64,000 nt of DNA, taken from Sarcocystis neurona. Taxonomy: Eukaryota; Apicomplexa; Conoidasida; Eucoccidiorida; Sarcocystidae. The stretch covers positions 824,642 to 888,641 of the forward strand of contig KL647289.1 of NCBI GenBank assembly GCA_000727475.1, read 5' to 3'. Both the position numbers and the translations under genes were made by a program. The notes beneath the pieces are model-generated. The model saw nothing but the letters and a program-made list of their open reading frames with translations, had not been told where the DNA came from and ran no database searches. The stretch's first letter is position 1; each line of letters starts with the position of its first letter. Below, piece by piece: positions 47,696 to 59,769 of this stretch.

Positions 47696-50600
47696 GATGC
47701 CTACCCCGTTCCTTCCTCCCAGACGGGTGTTCACACCCTGCCAACGTGGTTGCCGCGCTGTAGCTTTGTATATTGTTGTTATTGCTAGATTCTCATTTCA
47801 GGGATGTCTCAATAAGGCGGAGCGCACCGCTTTGGGCTCACAAGAAGACGCAACGCTTCACACGCTGCTGTACCGCCTCATCGAACTTTCAAGCACAGAG
47901 TCCAATCAAGTCGAAGGCCTTGATTTCAAGCGAAAAATCACCTCCTACCTTCAACACTGTACACGATGCCGGTATGCAGCGAGGTCTACATTGCCATCGG
48001 GTCTCTCGAAAACAACGTGAACTGGGGCAGAAAACCCAAGGTGAGAGCACCGCCTTCGGTACTTAGATGTCAGGGCAGAGCTAAGGCACAGGCATTCGTT
48101 ATAAGGGAAGATCTGCAACGAAGTGAAGCAGGCCGCTATGATAATTACGCTACAACGTGCTTATAGCAAGGGTGCAGAGGGAACACGGCGCTTTTCAACT
48201 TGTCAGCAGGCAACTACATGTTGCACAGTCTACTATCATAAAGCTGCGAACGCCCCCTGGCCATTCACTGGTCAATGACTACCTCCAGTGAAATCAGTAC
48301 AAAATTTGGACTAGGACGCGCCAGACAGAGGAGAAATCGACGGCAAAAAAGGCCTCGAGAAAGGGACGACGACGCTTACACAGCACAAACCGTCTGAAAA
48401 TTCCCCTGCGAAATGTGGAATAGAGTGATTGACGAGGGACAGGATGAGACAGGAGTGCAAACGTCGGAAGCGCGTGCACCCATTTCATTTCCACTAACAG
48501 AAGTAGAAGGAGTCCACCAAATGCGTAGAAAGACACCAAACTGTGCTTCATGAGCTGACTTTGCTCCACGGGGGGAAACAGGAAAGAGATAGAGAAAAAA
48601 AATTTGCACTTGGGTGAACGTAGGAGACACGAGTCGCTGCTGACGTGCAAGTCTTGGACCGGTTCCACAAGTCGCTGAGCTGAAGAGACCTCATGTGCAC
48701 AGCACCCAGATGCACTCGTCGAGCTGTAAGGGTTTACATTATCCAGCCACAAAGGGGGAAGAAGAATGAAACACGGAAGCCATGCAGGCGTCTGATATGG
48801 CGTAATCCCTGCTCTCCGCCGTGGCTTCCGTACACGCACGACTCGCACAGAGCTGCAGGGTACGCAGCACGGTGTGTGCGCGCACACGGCACAGTGGCTT
48901 TTCCAACGTGTGCCTGAACTCACACTACGCGTGGAAACTTCAGACGAGGGCTCGGTATGCTGAAGTCCTGCGGGAACAAAAAACTGTTAATTAATTCACT
49001 CTACTGCTGCATCTGATGAAAACTCCGCACGAATTTCTCTTTGAAGCCTCGCGCTGCACTACGTGGACGCTAATAACGTACGCGCGACGCGTCAGTTGAG
49101 AATTTGTCCGCTGCCTCACGTGTACGCAAGTGGTGTTTACTCGCGCTCTCTGACGTTTAAGCTTTTTTTTACGAAGCAGCATCAGCGCCCGAGTCTTCCT
49201 CATGAAGTTTACTGACGGACTGCGCCACATTAGAGCAAGAGACACGTCTTACTTCTATACACTATCAATGCATTCAAAGGGACCGTCGTAAAACGCAGAC
49301 GTTGTACAATATGTTACGGTGTTCTGCTGCTGCAGGGGAAACCTCTGGTTGGAAGCAGGCTGGGGTGATACACGCAAGCGAAACGCAGTCCAGCGTCAAA
49401 GCTTGGTGAGAGAATAGGTCTTCTTGTGATATTGAAGCGTAGACTGTAAATCGTGTTGTGTTTTCGACCGCAGGCGGCGCTGCTTTCATATAATTCACGC
49501 TCGGCCAACTAGACTCCTTCATGCCTCGTATTTCACTGGCACGAACGTACACTGTGTTTCGGCCACCATTGTGGATATCGGAAGCTGCAGCAGAGTCAAC
49601 GCACTTGTCGCGTGTTACAGAAACTGAAATTTCGAAGCATCTTTTCCTTCAAAGACGTATCGAATGCTGGGTACGATGTCCTTGTGCTTCAAAGTATCTC
49701 GTTACGAATGTTTCTGAATGAGTGCTACTTACGGCAAACGTGCGTGTTATCGATTTATCGTAGGGGTATCTCCCGGTCCACTGTACTGGGGGTCGCTGCA
49801 GACAAAGTTGCAGATATCTTCTTAACATAGACAAATCGGTGGCAGCCCTTGATTCTAAGTCACTCGTAGACTTGCTTGTCAAGTACTCCGTTGCGCACTG
49901 TGTTTGCCTCATTCATGCCACTTTACTGACGTCACGATATTGATGCCTATATGTACGCACAAAAGCAGTCTCAGTTGTTTCAAAAGTTGTGTAGAATAGG
50001 CGCTGGTACACGACAACATCATGTTTACACTTTCTAGTGTCGCAGGCCGGCTGCACACTCTCGCGGTAGTCGTCAGAGTGCTGCAGTGGACACAATTTTT
50101 GGGTTGCTAGTTTTCCTAGCACAGCTCCCCTCTAGCTTGTTCTGCGCGAAGTGCATAAAGCTCACCAGTTTCGCACAAAGGTAACATTCCACGGACACAC
50201 CGTGTCCGGCAGTGTGTGGCTCGGCGTCCCCCCTTGCCCCTTCTGAGAAATACAGAAGCCTCCGGTGGCGCAGCCAACTATGCAGCTCACTCGTCTTTTT
50301 CTCCTCATGTCAGTGAAGTCAGGACGCCATAGAGCGAATTCGGCCGATCAAGCCTACAGAGGGTGTCATGCAACAAGTCTCGTCTGCATTCGGTCGTAGA
50401 CGTGGGATACTCTTGTCCGTTTGCTTGTGCGTAGGGAAGCTGCACCCGCAGCCTGCCACAGTGCCTCTAAGCGCTTCTAACGACCCAGATTCTGAGGTAC
50501 CAAGATAGCTTCTGCTCCGTCCAAACCAACTCGCTTGCACTTCTGGATGTATGGTTTCACCTGAATTGCTCTAGATTTCTACGTCCTTCACATGATTGCA

Positions 50601-53600
50601 AATATATCATCTATTGCGAACCGCGAAGGCTACCTTTTAACAGTTTGTTGCTGCGCGCTCGTTCGCGGGTGGGGGGCCAAGGACGCATGCGTTGGAACAC
50701 GTACGCAAAGTTCAAACGACAGTCTGAGCGGTGTGATAGCACACAAACGCAAGAAGGCGCAAGAAAATGGAGGCTAACAAAGCGCGTCTGCGAACGACTG
50801 GGGGTTGGCAACCTCCCCAAACTTGCATCACGCGAACCTTAGAACCGCTTGACTTGTCAACAACCCGTATTCATTCAGCAAAAAAGGTTAGATGCACCGC
50901 CTCCACAACATCTTTCTGACTGAACCATACCCCCTCTCTCTGCGTCATGTATAGCCGTATCCTTGCAATTCGGGGGGGCCTTGGAAATGGGCTTGTTTCA
51001 CTGTAGTTTCACCAATCTCAAGGTGCGACAGCGCCTCATGCACAGCACTGTCTCCATGACGAGACGCGAGGAGCCAGTCAGCCCCTGCTCAAATGATGCT
51101 GAAATGCTCTAAGTTTTGGGACGCATATTTGTATACGCTAAGTCACTGTCTCGCTTATCATCCGGCAGCGGTGCGCCAGCGTCCACCTCTGAAGCATTGT
51201 CAGGCTTGGAGTGTCGAGTAACGTACCCGAAAATGCGGGTTGTCTGTTGTTCTCCAACAGATTATTTGTCATTCGGGATACCTCTTGGCAGGTAAATCTG
51301 CGCCGACGCCTACCTGCCCAAGTTGGGCTGGATCACTCTCTTCCCTCTCTTTTTTCGAGACTGCTGCAACAGCAACTTTGGAAGGCCATGTTGGAAGGAT
51401 GTAGCCTGCACCAACGCTCGAGCGGTATCTGTTTCTCAGCCAGTACCACACAGCCAAAGAATGTCCAGATGCGGATGCACTACGTAGGGGCTCATTCAGG
51501 CAATGCAGACACGCGCAGGAAACCGCCACTCTGCGTCTCGCAAGAGCTCAGCGGCGGAAGCTGCTGCGAGCTGTGTGTGTGTGTTTCGTAGTGCCTCATG
51601 AAGCCCCTTGTCTGACTGAACCGCAGTCGAGATTGTTAACGAAGAGGTAGAGCCAGAAAACCTCCTTTGCATGTTAGCACGCTGGGGGCTCCCCTTCAGA
51701 TAACTAAACAATTCTGCAAAGTGCGCATCCGCAGCTGTATCTCAGACCAGTTAGATGGGGTGCACACAACATTGAGAAATTCTCTCCATAAATATACGTG
51801 TACACCTGTCCGGGAGCATTAATGTTCCCGAGAGAATGACAGGGTGCTGCGCACTGTGAACATGTCGATTGCTCCTCGCGTAGTTCTGTTCCTGTGCACA
51901 AAATAGTACGCACTCACATATGCTCCTTCCCTCTATTTGCCCGACGTGTCCGTCCACGCGCGTGCTCAGCGTATCTTCCTCGATGCTTGACTCCATTCTG
52001 GCACACAATTGTCTTTTCAGTAAGACATTATTGACGCCGTTGAGCCACGCGTGCACTAAAGTGAGACGTCCTCATACGTACATCCGCATGTATATATACA
52101 TTCTTAAAGTTTAATGGAACAATCTGTCATATGCCGAGATCTACTGCGTAAAACCGCGATTTACATGCGTCGTTCGACAAACGCCTGTACCGACGTACAT
52201 ATATATGTGGATGATAATGCATGTTACGTCGGAAAATGGCACCACTTAGATTTTCCGTTCGACATGCTGGATGGCCCTAGTCCACCTCCAAATGCGTCCA
52301 CTTTACACCATTCAGCGTTTATCAAGATGCGTACCGACAGAGAAAACCGACGTCCTGCGGAGATGCAGAGAAACCATTAGGATTGTACAAACCTGATGCT
52401 CAAGTAAGCGCGAGTCGAGTAGCCGCCCCCCACATTTGTGCGTAGCATTCGAGAATTTAGCGAAACGTCCCGTCTCAGTAGCAGCGTGGACCAGCACCAA
52501 GCGAAGGCCGTACGCCGCCTGCTCTATTTGCCCACCGACTCGTCCGAGCATGCTTGTGCTGTGCTTTGTTCGTAGAGAAGCAGGCTAAGAACTGACGATT
52601 TTATCCCACCGGCACACAACGCATCTCAGATTAAGTGGGATAAACGCCTTCTGCGGAAGAGATACTCCTGCGTAATTTTATTGAGGAGGAGAATAAATTC
52701 GGTGTATACACGTAGATATATGCAGCGGTATAGGTACGCAGAAGCCCCTATGAAAGACACAGTCCTTCATTATCCATGAAGAAGTATTTGTCCCGTACTG
52801 CCCCTCTTCGTGTGTAACTAACCGCAGCTTTGGTTCCAAGCTAAAAAAACAATTCCTGACGGTGAATCAGTCAGTGTACAGAGGCTTTCAAGGTAATATA
52901 AAAAACCCTTGCGCAGCACCATCACAATTTGGAGTGCAATTCAAAAAGATAAAGGCACACCCCTACCTAATCCGGCGGCCACGAATAAATGTGTAGATTG
53001 AAACATTAATGCGAGTGGCAAAACGGACTGCTGGTGTTGCCTGAGCGCTGTCAAATGTGCCTGTAGGTCTGCAATCGACTAACCGAGGCATAGCCGCAGA
53101 GAAGACAAGGGTATACAAGTATTTCCAGAAACTTTGACAGACGCCGATGCAACGTCCTCGTCCCAACTCAGGGCCTTTTGCCCGGGCGCACATATGGTCT
53201 TTCTAGTTGATAACAGCTTACACCACTCTGCTACGCATATATATGCATGCAGATAATTGCATACACGTACGTTGCGCGGCGGCAGTACTTGTACGTGTGT
53301 GCTTTAGTGGGACGTGACTCGTGTACTACGGAAGATTGCAGAGGCACTGAATCCTTATCGGGTCATGAGACCTACGGGGATCTACCTGAATGAGCACATA
53401 GAGCAACTTTTGCCTTGGCTCTGAGTGCCCGCACTCGTGGGTTGCTCACCTACTGGTGCAACAGAAACGACTTTTCAGCTCAAGTGCTTCCTAACGACTG
53501 TTCAGAAACTCGTTCTTTCCAGTCCACAATTTGACGGACTGCAAGATGAGCAAAAGGCAGAGTCGACCTCAGAAAACGCTTTCACTTGGTTGGCAGTCGA

Positions 53601-54230
53601 GCTGTTCTCCGCCCGTGCGCAAGTCGGCACACGCACAAAAGTTGCTGTACGCTCCTGCAATATATGTGTTGACAGACATTTATTCGTGTGTATCTCAAAT
53701 TTACCATACATATATACACACGTGCTTTGCCGAGCACAGTCCCAAAATCTGTAGAACAGAAGTGTGGCGGTGAAGTAACGCCAAAATGCACGCGGTAACG
53801 TGTGCATGTCTGACGTCCGTCTTCTGCCACAAGGTCAAAAAAAAAATTTTTTTTTCGACGATGTTGTACACCACTGAAGGGCCGTGCCTGAGCCCCCGCT
53901 CCATATTTTTAAAATCCGTACCAAAGTTTGATTACACGCGGAATCAAAAGTTCGACACTTCGCTCCAACTGGCCTCCATGTCTTCACTTGGTCCTTCCTA
54001 ATGCAAAATACACACCTTTCACAAGTAAAACGTGGAGCGATACAATAATCAGGCGTTGAAATGTGGCAACAGTCAAACACCCCATCGGTCGTACGACCTT
54101 CACTAATCCTCGTTGCAACTCCTTCCGCGCGTTTGTCACGGCGTACAGATTCTAGAAAAAAGGTCGACCGAGCCACTTTGCATATTTCCGCTTGTAACCT
54201 CGAGTCGCTTTGAACTTGTACCGTAGCGCA
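47696..54230. other. Long spacer, no supportable gene
   Basis: The left part is the 5' flank of the Patched-type gene. Short frames occur on both strands; the longest are 48294-48923 (-, hydrophobic, no ATG at its 5' end) and 51211-51591 (+), without recognisable domains. Small TA/ATG microsatellites lie near 52090, 52200 and 53240, and an A10T9 tract at 53837-53855. Confidence 0.4.
53837..53855. repeat. A10T9 palindromic homopolymer tract
   Basis: Ten A residues are followed directly by nine T residues. The tract is near-palindromic and would be read as poly(A)-poly(T) on either strand. It lies in the spacer about 370 bp beyond the possible last exon of the minus-strand gene. Confidence 0.8.
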
Positions 54231-57200
54231 TCACCGGGGTACACCAATGCAGCTTGATTTTTGCTGCATAGGAACAGCAGGGCGGGGTTATGCATTGGCG
54301 TATCTCCGTAAATTGACGCACACACCGTTCAGCCGATTCGATAGTAGTATCGTGGAGAGGTAGCATTCTATGCGTGCCACGCGACACCAGAGTACGTAAC
54401 GGAGCAGCTCACCCGGCCACGCTTACAAATGCTGTATGAATCCCATACAATTTCTTTCTACGAAGCTGAGGATCTGATTCTTGCAAAAAACATTCCACGC
54501 CATCAAGAAACTGTCCAATACGCTCGCAGATGCGATCTGATGGTGTCTCCTCCCCTTTGAAGTTGCATAGAACCAAGTGTTTTCTCTCCGTATCGTCATC
54601 CTTGTACGGGCGCACCCAGAGAGGCTCCTGCGGTTCAGCCCTCCTCACCAAACTTCGTTTATTGCATAGATTTACATCTAACTCTGAAGCAGAAAATAAT
54701 GCGGCTTCCTCCAATCGCGGTGCTCCCCCTCGCAATGCCACAAACGTCCCACAAAGTGCTTCCACGCTGTGAGGATTGGCACCACGCCAAACACTTTCAA
54801 AAAGTGCTGCATCCGCTTTACCGCAAGACGTTGGTGCGTGACCCTTCTCCGCTCTATCAGAAAAGTCGGCAGCAGCGGCGCTTTTTACACCTGCATTCAC
54901 TCTACCGCCACGACCAGGAAAACCGGTGTTTTTAAAGCACGGATCTTTTCGAGACGTACTTGAGCGGGTGACATTGCTGCTCGGTGATCTCTCACTGCCG
55001 GGAATGTCTTCCTGGGAATCAGAGTCACTAGCAGTAACGACACCAGAATACTTATGGGAGACGAAGCTTTCCTCGGAACACTGCGTTTGTCTATCTTCAT
55101 TGAGTGGGTCGCGCCTAAGCCGCGGAGCCCCACGCAAAGTTCCTTTTGACAAAGTCGGTTCACCCTGATCCACTCGCGCTGTTGCTCGAACGCCCACAAA
55201 ATGTGCGGCGTCCACTGGGGCCTTTGTAACGATAACCTTGTGTTCTGTCTCCCGTACACTGCAGTTCGATTCCTTTCTCTTCAAAATACCCGCTTCACGC
55301 GATGTCGCAGCTCCAGCTTTTTCGAAGATTCTCCAGTTGCGTTCGAACGCGGTAGCACCGCGTGTCGGTGGATTCGATATGTTTCTGCGGTTAACATGGT
55401 TGTGACGCATGAGTATGGGAGCATTTGCTGGGTTACCCAGTTCCACCCCTCTTCGCGAATGACTCTACACGTAAGAAAGCACACGTAAAAATCAGCAGAA
55501 CCCATGTCTTGCAGCAGTATTACGATGGACAAAGCCTTGAAGTAGGGAAGACGCAAAGATCGAATCAGAATTACAGTTCAAGCCACAGACCTCTACTTCG
55601 CTTGTGTATCAGTGCAAGACACGGCCAACAATCTGCCATTCCGGACTACGTCTGTATTTGCGAAGGGCACCCCAACAATGGTATTGGCAAGCAGTTACCT
55701 ATACGACAGTCGCTAATGAGTTTCACTTCCCGAGGTAAAACTATGACCAGGAATGTACCGCCTGAGTACCGTATCCGAAGGAGATGACTCCATGGGTCCT
55801 CCTCGTATATGCGCTCTATTCTCTAGTCCCTGACATAAGCTAACGGACGTATTCCAAAACCGCGCCATCGAACAGTGCACGGGGATTGACACATGCCCAT
55901 CAGCATAGTCTTTGCTACACCTGTTTCATGTATACTCCGGATTCCTTCTCTCGTGTGCCTACCTCACAACGACATGTTAGTTTTTCCCTCGGATCACGAA
56001 CAGTTTCCACCGCAGCGCAGCTGCGGTGTCTGAACGGTGTAGCGTGCCGTACTGCGGGCAAACGTTCTCCACCTCCATCACTTCTAGCGAAACAATCTCC
56101 ATTTTCTGGTCTCATCTTCACCTCACCAAGTCGACCGACGGCTGAGCAATGCCGTCGAGCAAACTGCTTTGCAGTCACTATAGTGGAGGCGAACTGAGCA
56201 CTGTCGTTGGACTGTTTTAACGATTGGGGACGCGGCACGCCGTTCTGATGCGGAGACCGTCCCTGTTGCAGCGAACTTGAAGAGCGAGTAAAATCACCGT
56301 TTCCCACTGATTCTCCAGGCGATTCACAAGTCTTACGCGAGCAACCATGCCCGGGTTCGTTCCCCCAACGTTGGGGTCCCCCCCTGGAACGGCGTTTCTG
56401 TCCGTTTGGAGAGACCGGGGTACCTGAGCGTAGATAATGTTCCTCAATGTGTCCGAACCGTGTATACAACTAACCGCAGGAAAACTTGTGTTTAATTCAG
56501 AGCTCTGTGCAAAACAGTTTCCTCCTCTTCCGCACTCTGCTAATTCATCTGCAGCCAACCTGTCGCCTCTAGACCAGGACGTACGCTAGCCAAACGCTAT
56601 CTGTGCAGCGGCAGTAGCCCAGCATCTTCTCTCTGCTCTGTGTCTATCAGCTCTCCAGGGTTGCAGCAACGCGTACCTGAAGGTGAGGAAGAAACAGCTG
56701 CCGAGGGACAAAAGGCGATGACGCGCTTTGGTAGCAGTGTCTTACTCGAGGGGTGGGTGCCGTTCCGCGCCTTGGACTTCACAACGATGGAACATGCACT
56801 TTTATCAACAATCCCCCCAGGAGGCTTCGCAACTCCGCACGTGTGGTGCAGCCAAAGTCGTGAGGGAGTCCTGCATCTCTCGCATAACGAGCGCTGCAAC
56901 GTAATCTTGGAAAACTGTGCCGCTCCCCTTTGTGCAGAGCGTCCGCATTCGCGATTGCTCTGCAGTTGAGTGCCTTTCGTTCGTGGTGCTCTCGCTCTGT
57001 TTAATTTGTTCCGCAGCAACACTTCCACTATCTCCGGCTCTGCACAGTATGCTTCGCTTTGAGCGAGGGAAGAAGACAGAAGCTCCATTCTTTACAACTG
57101 ATCAGGGCGACGTGTACGTACTTGCACAGGCCAGGCAAGCTGTTCATATCCTGGTGGCGCTAAAATGGGACAAGAATTGCTAAGCCGCCGAGAAGGCACC

Positions 57201-57349
57201 CGACGATTTGCTACTGTGGTCGACAAGTGGATCGCTCCACGCGCAGTGGGCTTGACAGCTGAATACAACGAAGAATACGACGTATGCTCCTCCACAGAAT
57301 TCTCTTCGGTTGTCGTGGGTCTTCTGCCTGCGTATGCCTCTTCCATCAT
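54231..57349 (-). CDS. Multi-exon hypothetical protein, incompletely resolved
   Basis: I do not recognise the product. The firmest exon is 55464 to 54427: 346 stop-free codons outside any triplet repeat, bounded by a pyrimidine-rich TTTCTTACGTGTAG acceptor and a GTAAGC donor, phase 0 at both ends. It is Ser/Arg-rich at first and ends in an ordered-looking part (RICERIGQFLDGVECFLQ). Joining it to an acceptor ending at 54264 gives a short terminal exon (54263-54231) closing with a stop. Upstream, the frame at 56469-55922 ends at phase-0 donors (GTAGGC or GTGTAG) compatible with this exon. A first exon could be 57349-57122, starting with two ATGs and ending at a GTACGT donor. The exons between 57122 and about 56450 could not be chosen because several frames are open. 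The plus-strand frame 57165-57602 is its antisense and remains an alternative. Confidence 0.35.
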
Positions 57350-58931
57350 GAAAAAATTTCAGCATGCCCACACCTGCTTTGCGCCAAACCGGCGCCCCAA
57401 CGCAAATTTCTCAGCCCATAGAGCGAGTGCAATCGTGAAACGGCAGGAGAGAACTGCTCAGAAACCTGTGGAAAGGATAGAACGGAAGAGGTCACACGCG
57501 GCCGTACAAGTCGTCGATGACGGATGCGCCTTTTTCAGGAGGTCTTGCGCGGTGGAGACACGACAGGCGACAGCCCTATCGTCGTCTGGTGCGCCAGACT
57601 AGATACGTCGTAGCACCGTACGGACGCATCTGACTGACTTTACTCATCCTGTTGACCACCTTGAGTGCAGACAGCTAGCTATCAAGGTGATTGGATCGCG
57701 CTGCGTGGCTAGTTGATCCTTCCAAGGCGCGCGTCGCATGTGGAAAACAGCCCACAAGAAGCAGCGATCTGTGAACGGGTGACACCTGCATAGAGCAAAC
57801 GCTTGCCAAGCTAACGTTCAAGAGATTTTCTGCGGATGGTGGTCGCTGCTGGGGCGGTCAGTCGTGCTACCATTGCTCGCGTACAACGCAGCGGTACAAC
57901 CAGCTGCGGCAGAACCAGCAGCAGCAGGCGAAGGCGCCAGTGCCATTCGCCCCTGTAAACAAGCGCACCAGCAGTAGCCGTTAAACGCCAGAGGAGTGGA
58001 AGGAACAGTATAGCCATCTGTTGCAACGGTGTATCAGGTAGGATCAACGGCAGAAATGGCGGCAGACTTCATGTTAACGTGCTTACGCGCGTAGATACAT
58101 ACATATGATCGCATATGATGTCAACTCTCCAATCTACGCGTGCCGCACGCCGCCTGTAGGACTCAGGGGAAACACTCCAGAAGACATTGTGTGAGGTTTT
58201 TACAAGCGTGGGCGGCTACGTAGGTACATTTACTTACGTATGCTATCATATGTCCAATCAGTGCATGCCCTCCGCCGGCGTACCCCACAATCATCGGAGG
58301 ACGTTGTTAGATCGGATGATACACAATTCACGCTGTTACCTTCCACCAACTGATGATGAGCCCAAGTGTTCTGTAGAAATAGTTTCTTTGTCGTTGAACA
58401 ACGTGGCATTTGTTGCAGCGTGGTGGTGCTTCAGTGTCCAAAACTCAGGCAAATGAGGTATTGGATGATGTAATTCTGGGTCGTCATACAAGTCGCACAA
58501 AACGCTCAGCGGTAGCAATGGACCCTCAATGCCCACCAAGCATATATACTGTCATACATTCAGCAACCAAGCGAGCACAAAAGGCGTACAGCGTAGAGTC
58601 ACTTTGTTAACCAGGGACCCGGCAGCTATCGTCCCGGTTTCGAAGTCTACCCGAGCACAAACGGTCCCAGGACTGCGCACACCGTATTCCTTGCGGGATC
58701 TGCCATTTGTTCTATGCCTGTCGAGTCGCGTCTTCATCTGGTATGCACGGCCAGCTATACACAATTCATAGTGCACTGACGTGAAAATCGCTACGACCCG
58801 TTTCTCCTTCCAGGTACTCTCCACGACGATGTTCAGGTTCTTGTGCTCTCCCAAGTGTTCTGGTGTGCAAGCTAGACGATTGCTCTCAAGTGTTTTCTGA
58901 CGTCTTCCACGGACGACACTTACGTACCGGG

Positions 58932-58977
58932 ACAGCGTACGGTGGTTATACGGTACTTATGAGCCACCGTACGCTGT
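58932..58977. other. Perfect 14-bp inverted repeat
   Basis: ACAGCGTACGGTGG (58932-58945) and its exact reverse complement CCACCGTACGCTGT (58964-58977) are separated by 18 bases. Confidence 0.85.
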
Positions 58978-58998
58978 AGACTTAAGGTTATAGAAGAA

Positions 58999-59029
58999 TC
59001 GTTGCATCGACGCTACTCTGGTGCAACGA
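58999..59029. other. 8-bp inverted repeat
   Basis: TCGTTGCA (58999-59006) pairs with TGCAACGA (59022-59029) across a 15-base loop. It lies 21 bp from the larger inverted repeat. Confidence 0.6.
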
Positions 59030-59130
59030 CATTTTGTCCGCACCTGTAGGCTTGACCCATACACAGGTTCTCACACTGCTGTTGAAACAGTGAATCGCTA
59101 CAAGAGTTATTTTGTGATCTGCTTACGCGA

Positions 59131-59224
59131 GATGGTGGCGTAGCCGCCGCTCCGCTTCAAGAGAGCACGCGTACAGGGATGGTGGCGTAGCCGCCGGCCC
59201 ACGTCAGATGAGCACGCGTACGGG
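59131..59224. repeat. 47-bp tandem duplication, two copies
   Basis: The unit beginning GATGGTGGCGTAGCCGCCG occupies 59131-59177 and 59178-59224. The ends are well conserved (ending AGCACGCGTAC) and the middle has diverged. Confidence 0.85.
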
Positions 59225-59769
59225 AAGTCGTGAACTTTCGTTATATGGTGCTTGGTGTCTTAAGGTATTCGTCCTCGTGTCGAGCTAAGCAAATGTGTAT
59301 CGCGGGGATTCCACCGTTACAGTTTTCATTGACTTCACGATGGCACCGCGAATTTGAACCACAAGAAAGGGGCATTTGCAGCGGTCTCTGCCGTATGGTC
59401 TCCACGAGTGCAGCTGCAAGCTTTCACAAGCAGATTCCTCTCATTTAGTTCCTGTTGTCTGTTGTACGATCGTATTAGCACGATTACACATATAGTGAGT
59501 TACCAAAACTTCTTGCCGTAGCATTACATGCAACACGAAAGGTGACGTCTACAAGGCGAACTAGTACAATATCAAGAAAGAACACTAGCTGTGGCATACA
59601 TGCAGATTTTCCAAAGAAGCTACCGTCCCAACTGGGTCGTAAACGCTACCATTATGACAACACGCATCAGCTTCACACGAACATAAAACAAATGCGCAAA
59701 CACCGCTGCCTTTCACTTGTGGTCTTATCGTCTTCTGCGTTCTCTATGCCTCACTGCAGAAAGACACCT

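Larger units (their letters stand above)
57350..59769. other. Spacer with inverted and tandem repeats, no supportable gene
   Basis: No convincing coding sequence. A small CAG/CTG patch lies near 57890-57990. Two hairpins (58932-58977 and 58999-59029) and a 47-bp tandem duplication (59131-59224) cluster within 300 bp. The right end adjoins the 3' end of the first Lys/Pro-repeat protein gene. Confidence 0.45.

Noticed and set aside
48294..48923. Minus-strand hydrophobic frame of 209 codons
   Set aside because: There is no ATG at the 5' end, composition is irregular, and no family resemblance was found.
57165..57602. Plus-strand frame of 145 codons starting at ATG
   Set aside because: It overlaps the proposed first exon of the minus-strand gene in antisense and shows no recognisable domain; kept only as an alternative.
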